Shown in pieces: positions 5,950-10,552 of a stretch of DNA of 10,552 nt. Source of the stretch: an archaeon. Its GTDB lineage: Archaea > Asgardarchaeota > Hermodarchaeia > Hermodarchaeales > Hermodarchaeaceae. The translations under genes and the position numbers were made by a program. Position 1 is the stretch's first letter, and every line of letters starts with the position of its first letter. The stretch covers positions 1 through 10,552 of the forward strand of contig JABXGS010000244.1 of NCBI GenBank assembly GCA_016550425.1, given 5' to 3'. A model generated the notes under the pieces. The model searched no databases. It was not told where the DNA came from and was given only the letters and a program-made list of their open reading frames with translations.

Positions 5950-7029
5950 ATGAGTATGCCAACTAAACCCAGTTTCATTTTCAAAGTCCCCGTCGCTGGA
6001 GACGGAGCTGTCGGAAAAACAAGCCTTATTGTCCGATACACCCAAGGCACCTTCACTGACACCTATAAGATGACAATCGGCACATCCTTCGCGGTAAAAA
6101 CAGTAGACTTAGAGAAAGTTGTCGTCAAATTGCAGATTTGGGACCTAGCTGGACAACCCCATTTTGGTGGCGTACGTCCACTATTTTATCAAGGATCTAC
6201 GGGTGTCATCTACGTGTTTAGCGTGACAGATAGGGCTTCGTTCGATCATTTAGCGGGTTGGATTGAGGAGGCGCGGAAGAATTCAGGGAATATTCCTGGG
6301 ATTTTGATTGGTAATAAAACAGATCTTCTTGATCAACGAGTTGTGTCGCGTCAAGAAGCAGAAGCCTTTGCAGCCCAAGCTGGGTTACAATATATCGAGA
6401 CTAGTGCGAAGATGGATGAGAACGTAGGAGATGCATTTCGCCAGGTCGCAATTACAATTATGCAAACCAAACCCGAGTATGGGATAGTTAAAGAAGCAGA
6501 GAAGCCCGCAGCTCCTGTGGCACCCGAACCCGATGTTGTACCTCCACCACCTGAAGAACCAGCACAAACACCGACTGAAGAAAAAGTTTTAACAGCAGTT
6601 GATGAACCCACAGCTGATTTATTCGAACCTGAGGAAGAACCTGAGCCCATTCCTTTAATTGGCGAGGACACAGAGCCTGTGATTGAAACACCTTCAAGTC
6701 CTGCAGATGAACCGGAACCTGTTGTTCCCGTTGAACCCCCACCGGTTGGTGAACCGGAACCTGTTGTTGTTTCTCCCCCCGTCCAGCCTGAACCAACTCC
6801 CGAGGATGTTGTGGTGACACCCAAAGCAGAGTCTAGTTTAGTTGAATTCATTGGTACTGACCCACACAGTATTTCTGCTGAAGACTTTGAGAGGCGTTCA
6901 GTGCATGCAATGCAACGGTTGGGAGTAAGTGAAGTGGGTGTGCTAGGGACCTTCCTTCGGAGTCTGATTCGTCAGGGTCAACGCGATGTAGTATTGGAGA
7001 GCTTGGAAAGTCTTCAAGAAGAACAGTAA
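5950..7029 (+). CDS. Rab/Ras-type small GTPase with long Pro/Glu linker and C-terminal helical module
   Basis: A 359-residue protein whose first 175 residues form a complete Ras-superfamily GTPase domain. G1 is GDGAVGKTS (17-25), the G2 Thr is T42 in KMTIGTSF, G3 is WDLAGQ (64-69) with the catalytic Gln kept, G4 is NKTD (122-125) and G5 is ETSAK (150-154). The WDLAGQ and YKMTIGTSF forms are Rab-like and typical of Asgard GTPases. Residues about 180-295 are a Pro/Glu/Val-rich, probably disordered linker with repeats such as EPEPVV. The last 64 residues (SLVEFIGTDPHSISAEDFER onward) look like three short helices. There is no C-terminal cysteine, so no prenylation of the eukaryotic kind. The start is set by GAGGAG 9 nt before ATG 5950. 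GTP switching is expected; the effector, location and role of the tail are unknown. Confidence 0.93.
   Translation: MSMPTKPSFIFKVPVAGDGAVGKTSLIVRYTQGTFTDTYKMTIGTSFAVKTVDLEKVVVKLQIWDLAGQPHFGGVRPLFYQGSTGVIYVFSVTDRASFDHLAGWIEEARKNSGNIPGILIGNKTDLLDQRVVSRQEAEAFAAQAGLQYIETSAKMDENVGDAFRQVAITIMQTKPEYGIVKEAEKPAAPVAPEPDVVPPPPEEPAQTPTEEKVLTAVDEPTADLFEPEEEPEPIPLIGEDTEPVIETPSSPADEPEPVVPVEPPPVGEPEPVVVSPPVQPEPTPEDVVVTPKAESSLVEFIGTDPHSISAEDFERRSVHAMQRLGVSEVGVLGTFLRSLIRQGQRDVVLESLESLQEEQ
6709..6768 (+). repeat. 18-bp direct repeat inside the GTPase linker
   Basis: GAACCGGAACCTGTTGTT occurs at 6709-6726 and again, identical, at 6751-6768, 42 bp apart and in frame (EPEPVV twice). Identity at third codon positions suggests recent slippage or duplication in the disordered linker. 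Confidence 0.75.
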
Positions 7030-7090
7030 CCAAATCACTTCCGAAATTCAAACCCCCCTGCGGTTTTAGTAATTCTCCATAATGCTGTGT

Positions 7091-7181
7091 TGTGAAATAC
7101 TTTAAATAATCCACGAATCCAATGGCGAATGTACACTTTCAAGATGGCTACGGATACCCTTCTGAATGTGAATGGGCCTAA
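7091..7181 (+). other. TATA-like box and 19-codon ORF in a convergent gap
   Basis: The gap between the GTPase stop and the convergent membrane-protein gene holds TTTAAATA (7091-7098). An ATG at 7122 lies about 27 bp beyond its centre, the spacing expected for a leaderless transcript. That ORF encodes MANVHFQDGYGYPSECEWA and its TAA (7179-7181) overlaps the neighbouring gene's stop. It may be a very small gene, the start of an RNA antisense to the 7178-7591 gene, or chance. Confidence 0.2.
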
Positions 7182-7591
7182 CGACCTTGTTGACGGGCCG
7201 CCATCCAGGCGATAAAGAGAAGTTGGGCTACAATAATCATAATAGGATATGTAATAGGGTCCCAGTATCCGGAATCTGCAGTGACGAGGATTAATCCAAC
7301 CTCATCAACCGCAAGTCCAAGCCCCAAACCGAGGAAGAATGCCCCAAACACCTTGGCGCGACGGCTTTCCCAGTACAGTCCAATGAAGCCGCCTACGGTC
7401 ATTAGAATCAGTCCCCATAGGATGTGGTGATAGTGATAAATTCCAGTTTCAATTCCAATGCCTGGGGCAACGACGACGGTGATTAATCGTGATCCAATTA
7501 TCGATAAACAGTACCAGACGAGGACAATACCGGTGATTTGGGCAATGGATGCGGTTTCGAGACGTTCCCTGACCTTCGTTCTACCACTCAT
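7178..7591 (-). CDS. Four-helix membrane protein with HxHH and Asp-Glu motifs
   Basis: A 137-residue integral membrane protein. Hydrophobic segments lie at about 18-38, 54-74, 82-104 and 113-131. The second opens with YHYHHILWG (H53, H55, H56) and the third contains the buried pair D96-E97 (GLAVDEVGLIL). Conserved His and acidic residues near the same membrane face suggest a metal site or catalysis, as in several small multi-pass enzyme families, but I do not recognise the family and the reaction is unknown. GGAG stands exactly 9 nt before the ATG on the minus strand. A TATA-like CTTATATC (plus-strand 7642-7649) lies about 50 bp upstream. It diverges from the 7749 gene and converges with the GTPase gene. 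Confidence 0.75.
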   Translation of the reverse strand: MSGRTKVRERLETASIAQITGIVLVWYCLSIIGSRLITVVVAPGIGIETGIYHYHHILWGLILMTVGGFIGLYWESRRAKVFGAFFLGLGLGLAVDEVGLILVTADSGYWDPITYPIMIIVAQLLFIAWMAARQQGR

Positions 7592-7670
7592 TTTAACTTT
7601 CTCCAGTTGGAGGTGATAGCGATAGTTTTGCTTACTTCTTTGATATAAGCCTAGCTTCTAGCCCTCTCCA

Positions 7671-7677
7671 TATAAAG
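7671..7677 (+). promoter_or_regulatory. TATA-box-like element
   Basis: TATAAAG lies about 75 bp before the membrane-protein gene at 7749, predicting transcription from near 7700 and a leader of about 50 nt. An AAGTTA/TAACTT inverted repeat (7695-7700 and 7719-7724) falls in that leader. Confidence 0.45.
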
Positions 7678-7748
7678 TAGATCTCGTGAGTGCGAAGTTA
7701 TTTAGGGAAGCTAACGTGTAACTTAGCGCTACTAATTAAGGAGTTTAA

Positions 7749-8147
7749 TTGAGTATGTTTCTTACACCTGACCAGTTAAACGCCGTAATCACTTTTATAG
7801 TCAGCTTCATAGTCGCAACTGTTGCCTTCTTCGCTGCAGGCAGACTGCTTTCTGGAGTAAATGCTAAATTCACCGACGCCATATTCGTAGCACTACTCGG
7901 ATTATTACTAAAATTCGCGATTGATTTAACAATTAGTTTCGCTTTAGTGCCTGGACTGAATGAGATTGTAGTATTAACCTGGAATGTCGTGAGTCTGTTG
8001 GCAACCTTCATTGTCTGGATGGTCTTAGTTCAACACTTCTTTGATACTATGTTCTTTCGAGGACTCACGATTGTAATTATCGCATTTATCTTGATTTTCA
8101 TCACTGATTTCATATTGAATTTCCTGTTCCTCCTCTTATTCCCGTAG
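7749..8147 (+). CDS. Small four-helix membrane protein, unknown function
   Basis: A very hydrophobic product of 132 residues (130 if ATG 7755 is used). Segments lie at about 11-33, 43-67, 73-96 and 104-129, so it ends within or at the membrane (FLFLLLFP). Charged residues inside the membrane are few: K55 and D59 in segment 2, D99 and R104 near the start of segment 4, D120 in segment 4. AAGGAG (7738-7743) is 5 nt before TTG 7749 and 11 nt before ATG 7755, so either could be the start. The RLLSGVNAKFTDAIFVALLG stretch (about residues 32-51) resembles archaeal small membrane proteins of unknown role that I cannot name. It converges with the next small gene (17-nt gap). Confidence 0.7.
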   Translation: MSMFLTPDQLNAVITFIVSFIVATVAFFAAGRLLSGVNAKFTDAIFVALLGLLLKFAIDLTISFALVPGLNEIVVLTWNVVSLLATFIVWMVLVQHFFDTMFFRGLTIVIIAFILIFITDFILNFLFLLLFP

Positions 8148-8164
8148 CTGGTCGAGGGCTTAGA

Positions 8165-8371
8165 TCATCGTTTGAGCTTGTACGCCTCTGAAGAGACATC
8201 CTCATGAGTATATCGACCCGAAAAAAATGAGGCAATAATAAAAACGAAGAGCAGGATCAGAAATCCAATAGCAAAAGGAAAAATGACTGGATTCATCATA
8301 ACAAGTATCCAGATGACGATAAGCGCAATTAGCATTAAGAGAAGTGGACAAAGAATATCGACTTTCCGCAA
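8165..8371 (-). CDS. 68-residue two-helix membrane protein
   Basis: The short product begins MRKVDILCPLLLMLIALIVI and has two hydrophobic segments (about 7-26 and 30-50) followed by a polar tail, SGRYTHEDVSSEAYKLKR. No family is recognised. TTG 8371 is the first usual start in a frame closed upstream by TAG. The nearest Shine-Dalgarno, GAGGAG, is 19 nt away, which is too far. A CTG at 8380-8378 would have 10-nt spacing, so a non-AUG start three codons upstream is possible. Its convergent neighbour is another membrane protein. Coding status is supported by hydrophobic/polar organisation only. Confidence 0.5.
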   Translation of the reverse strand: MRKVDILCPLLLMLIALIVIWILVMMNPVIFPFAIGFLILLFVFIIASFFSGRYTHEDVSSEAYKLKR

Positions 8372-8449
8372 GGTTATCAGCGATATCTGGCTCCTCTAAT
8401 CTTAAAAGACTTCAGACCTTTCAGTTTTTCAAGATGGAATGGAACGTAT

Positions 8450-8460
8450 AGTTAAAAGGC
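8450..8460 (+). promoter_or_regulatory. TATA-like promoter element (AGTTAAAAGGCAAAA)
   Basis: The third copy of the AGTTAAAAG core, 64 nt before TTG 8522, predicts a leader of about 40 nt for the decarboxylase-family gene. Confidence 0.5.
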
Positions 8461-8521
8461 AAAACACGCATAGATGGAGCACTTCTTGGTAAATAAGCTC
8501 CTCTTGGATGTGGATTAGAAA

Positions 8522-9217
8522 TTGACAAAGCAACTATCAATGCCCATCTATAAGCCCTGGTTTCAGGGTCCACTTGTCTATACCGATTCAGAAATGATTC
8601 AAATCATCTTTACACCAACCAAAGCCTGCTATGAGCGAGTGTTGCCCAAACCACTCCAACCTGGATTATTAGGTGGTGCGTATCTTTCGCGTTTTCGCAA
8701 TTCCATGTTTGGAGATTTTTGGGAAAGTGCTATTGTAGTTCAATGTCTGTATAAGGAATATTTTGGGGTATATTGCATCACAATGCACACAGATTGCATT
8801 CCGTCAATGGTGGCCCATCGAGAAATTTGGGGCTTTCCATCCAAGCCTGCAAAGTTCAAATTCCAACGCAAAGAGAACCGAATCAAAGCTAAAGTGATCA
8901 GTGATAAAGAACCAATAATGAACTTCGATGTCAAACTCGAAGGTCCCGGGGAATGGATTGATACTGGTGATACTATCAATCTCAAAGTTATACCAGCGGT
9001 TGATGGAAAAACCTATGACGTCCAACACATCACTGTTGCTAAACTTGATTTCGTTATCCATGAAGGAATGGCAGGCGATGGTAAACTCGAATTAGGTAAT
9101 ACAGAAGATGAGCCCTTAGCAGATTTATTTGAATTCGAAAACATTGTTGCAGGGACTTGGTTCCGAGTTGATTTAACCACCAATCTTGGAAAAGTCATCG
9201 CCAAGGTGGATCTCTGA
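8522..9217 (+). CDS. Acetoacetate decarboxylase family protein, first Lys of the active-site pair replaced
   Basis: A soluble 231-residue protein with the acetoacetate decarboxylase (ADC) fold. Recognisable segments are IFTPTKACYERVLPKPLQPG (the early strand and the P-x-x-L-P-x-x-L-x-P pattern), GVYCITMHTDC, the core motif REIWGFPSKPAK (100-111) and the closing TTNLGKVIAKVDL. Clostridial ADC forms a Schiff base with the first Lys of a Pro-Lys-Lys motif; here that motif reads P106-S107-K108, so the usual nucleophile position is Ser while the second Lys and the motif's Glu (E101) remain. Family members with changed chemistry (aldolase or dehydratase-like) are known, so decarboxylation of acetoacetate should not be assumed. 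The start is TTG 8522 with a weak GGATGTGG-type ribosome site; ATG 8540 is an alternative. The gene has its own promoter motif. A stem-loop lies 60 nt after the stop. Confidence 0.85.
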   Translation: MTKQLSMPIYKPWFQGPLVYTDSEMIQIIFTPTKACYERVLPKPLQPGLLGGAYLSRFRNSMFGDFWESAIVVQCLYKEYFGVYCITMHTDCIPSMVAHREIWGFPSKPAKFKFQRKENRIKAKVISDKEPIMNFDVKLEGPGEWIDTGDTINLKVIPAVDGKTYDVQHITVAKLDFVIHEGMAGDGKLELGNTEDEPLADLFEFENIVAGTWFRVDLTTNLGKVIAKVDL

Positions 9218-9276
9218 CCCTGCAAACAGGCCATTTTGGCAAGTGATATCGGAAATAGATTAGTTTAGTTTAAAAT

Positions 9277-9304
9277 CATCACTGAATTGATGAAATTCGT
9301 GATG
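9277..9304 (+). terminator. Stem-loop, possible terminator
   Basis: CATCAC-GAATT (with bulged T at 9283) pairs with AATTC-GTGATG around the 5-nt loop GATGA, giving an 11-bp stem. Only TTT follows, so terminator strength is doubtful. It lies between the decarboxylase-family stop and the ribonucleotide reductase promoter region. Confidence 0.4.
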
Positions 9305-9340
9305 TTTGCTTCAAACAACGGCATGTAAAAACCTGAAGGC

Positions 9341-9370
9341 ATTTAAACAGAAAGTGAGTTCTTGAACTCA
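9341..9370 (+). promoter_or_regulatory. Ribonucleotide reductase promoter with overlapping palindrome
   Basis: ATTTAAAC (9341-9348) is a TATA-like box. TGAGTTC-TT-GAACTCA (9355-9370) is a perfect 7-bp-arm palindrome placed between the box and the predicted start site (about 9370). A protein bound there would block RNA polymerase, a common archaeal repressor position. It does not resemble the bacterial NrdR box. Confidence 0.45.
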
Positions 9371-9413
9371 AAAATTGCTGTGACAATTCCGAATTTTCTG
9401 GGAGGATTATCTT

Positions 9414-10552
9414 TTGAAAGTTGAGAAACGGGATGGACGTATCGTTGATTGGGATGCAACCAAAATCGAAAAGGCTATCATACGGGCTTTTGAATCACAC
9501 CAAGCGGATAGTACACCAGCAAATAGATTGACTGACGAAGTCGTGAAAATCATCAAGGAACGCGATGGAGACACTATTCACATCGAAGAAATCCAAGACA
9601 TTGTCGAAGAAGTCTTAATGGTCAACGGACATACTGAGACAGCAAAACGCTACATTAAGTATCGAGAAAAACGGGCCGTTGCACGTCGCTTACTCCGGGC
9701 CGTCGGCGTTATAGACGACTTAAAATTAGGACCAAATGCCGCGACTGTCGCCAAGCGGTATTTTCTCAAGGATGATGAGGGGAATGCAATTGAGACTCCC
9801 TCCCAGCTCTTTCGACGTGTCGCAAAAGCAGTGGCCAAAGCAGAGAAACTCTTTGACAAAAGCTCAGACTACCAAACATATGAGGCGCTCTTTTACGACA
9901 TGATTGCCAGCCTTGAATTCATGCCAAACAGCCCAACGCTGTTTAATGCTGGTACTGATATTGGCCAGTTAAGCGCTTGTTTCGTACTCCCAATTCGAGA
10001 TGATATGGATTCCATCTTCACTACCCTTTGGCACATGGCCATTGTTCAGAAGACTGGTGGTGGCACGGGCTTTTCCTTCTCAAACCTACGTCCAAAAGGA
10101 ACAAAGGTCGACTCAACAGGCGGTGTATCCAGTGGACCAGTATCCTTCATGCGGGTATACGATACAGCCACCGATGTGATCAAACAAGGGGGAAGACGGC
10201 GTGGTGCTAATATGGCAATTCTCCGATGCGATCACCCGGATGTCATGGATTTCATCTCGATAAAAGCAGACAAGAAATCCTTCCACAACTTCAACATATC
10301 CATTGCAATCACTCACGAATTTATGGACGCTTTGCGAAATGATGGAACATTTAACTTGATTAATCCCAAAACTGGTGAGGCTGAACAAACCATCAAGGCA
10401 CGAATGATCTTTGACTCCATAATTATCAATGCCTGGAACACAGGTGATCCGGGCATTATCTTCATCGATCGCATAAATGATGAGCACCCTCTAAAAGGCT
10501 CCAAAATCGAGTCAACCAATCCCTGCGGGGAAATGCCTCTTTTACCGTATGA
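9414..10552 (+). CDS. nrdJ: Class II (adenosylcobalamin-dependent) ribonucleotide reductase, N-terminal part
   Basis: The gene runs off the window end after 379 codons. The enzyme reduces ribonucleotides to deoxyribonucleotides for DNA synthesis, using a radical made from vitamin B12 coenzyme. Residues 1-90 form an ATP-cone regulatory domain (VEKRDGRIVDWDATKIEKAI ... RYIKYREKRA), which suggests dATP feedback. The catalytic barrel follows: FMPNSPTLFNAGT (169-181), LSACFVLPI (187-194) with redox Cys189, KTGGGTGFSFSNLRPKGT (213-230), IKQGGRRRGANM (256-267) and GDPGIIFID (344-352). The N-x-C-x-E site is NPCGE (369-373), with C371 the expected thiyl-radical residue; the next residue is Met where most have Gln. 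TTG 9414 is chosen because GGGAGGA lies 7 nt upstream. Class II is inferred from overall similarity; the C-terminal cysteines that would confirm it are outside the window, as would be any intein. Confidence 0.93.
   Translation, partial: MKVEKRDGRIVDWDATKIEKAIIRAFESHQADSTPANRLTDEVVKIIKERDGDTIHIEEIQDIVEEVLMVNGHTETAKRYIKYREKRAVARRLLRAVGVIDDLKLGPNAATVAKRYFLKDDEGNAIETPSQLFRRVAKAVAKAEKLFDKSSDYQTYEALFYDMIASLEFMPNSPTLFNAGTDIGQLSACFVLPIRDDMDSIFTTLWHMAIVQKTGGGTGFSFSNLRPKGTKVDSTGGVSSGPVSFMRVYDTATDVIKQGGRRRGANMAILRCDHPDVMDFISIKADKKSFHNFNISIAITHEFMDALRNDGTFNLINPKTGEAEQTIKARMIFDSIIINAWNTGDPGIIFIDRINDEHPLKGSKIESTNPCGEMPLLPY

Noticed and set aside
6351..6851. A 166-residue minus-strand reading frame rich in Ser, Gly and Thr, resembling a secreted low-complexity protein
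   Set aside because: It is the antisense reading of the GTPase's Pro/Glu-rich linker, where CC-rich codons give Gly and Ser on the other strand. The GTPase frame is certain and no ribosome site supports the antisense frame.
7609..7617. GGAGGTGAT on the plus strand, a near-perfect Shine-Dalgarno
   Set aside because: The only start within reach is a TTG (about 7628) followed by five codons and a stop. The site is the mirror half of CTCCAGTTGGAG, whose other half serves the minus-strand gene, so it is probably incidental.
10113..10487. Minus-strand open frame of 124 codons near the right edge
   Set aside because: It lies wholly inside the ribonucleotide reductase gene, whose motifs are unmistakable, and it encodes no recognisable protein.
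1..10552. CRISPR arrays, transposon ends, defence islands
   Set aside because: No regularly spaced repeats, transposase motifs, terminal inverted repeats or nuclease/helicase genes are visible.

Overview
The window most likely comes from an Asgard (Promethearchaeota) archaeon. The strongest evidence is a complete Rab/Ras-type small GTPase (5950-7029) with all five G motifs, a eukaryotic-signature family. It sits with clearly archaeal genes: an asparaginyl-tRNA-synthetase-like asparagine synthetase, a one-domain-pair Lrp/AsnC regulator, an Isf-like flavoprotein and an adenosylcobalamin-type ribonucleotide reductase. Start regions show archaeal Shine-Dalgarno sites (GGAGG, GGTG), frequent TTG/GTG starts and TATA-like boxes. 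GC content is moderate. The lineage within Asgard cannot be settled from this window.

Layout: a truncated asparagine synthetase on the minus strand (1-323) diverges from an Lrp/AsnC regulator (446-889), with two tandem palindromes between them. A TPR protein (905-1396, minus) converges on the regulator and diverges from a cysteine-motif flavoprotein (1553-2254). A two-helix membrane protein (2262-2648, minus) follows, then two tandem paralogous four-helix membrane proteins (2833-3192 and 3314-3664) separated by a strong hairpin. Next comes an M29-fold aminopeptidase homologue (3683-4771, minus) that seems to lack the usual metal ligands. After a roughly 370-bp gap with only a candidate 35-codon ORF come a type I membrane protein with a Cys-rich juxtamembrane segment (5143-5823) and the GTPase, which carries a long Pro/Glu linker and a small C-terminal module. 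The right third holds three small membrane proteins (7178-7591 minus, 7749-8147 plus, 8165-8371 minus), an acetoacetate-decarboxylase-family protein (8522-9217) and the first 379 codons of a class II ribonucleotide reductase (9414 to the window end).

Most genes look monocistronic, with very short tail-to-tail junctions (7-18 nt in four of five) and longer divergent or head regions that carry the promoter-like signals. The clearest functional unit is the asparagine synthetase/Lrp pair, which parallels the unrelated E. coli asnA-asnC arrangement. The least explained is the ectodomain membrane protein followed by the GTPase; their promoters share a motif that also precedes the decarboxylase gene. 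No tRNA, rRNA, CRISPR array or insertion sequence was seen.
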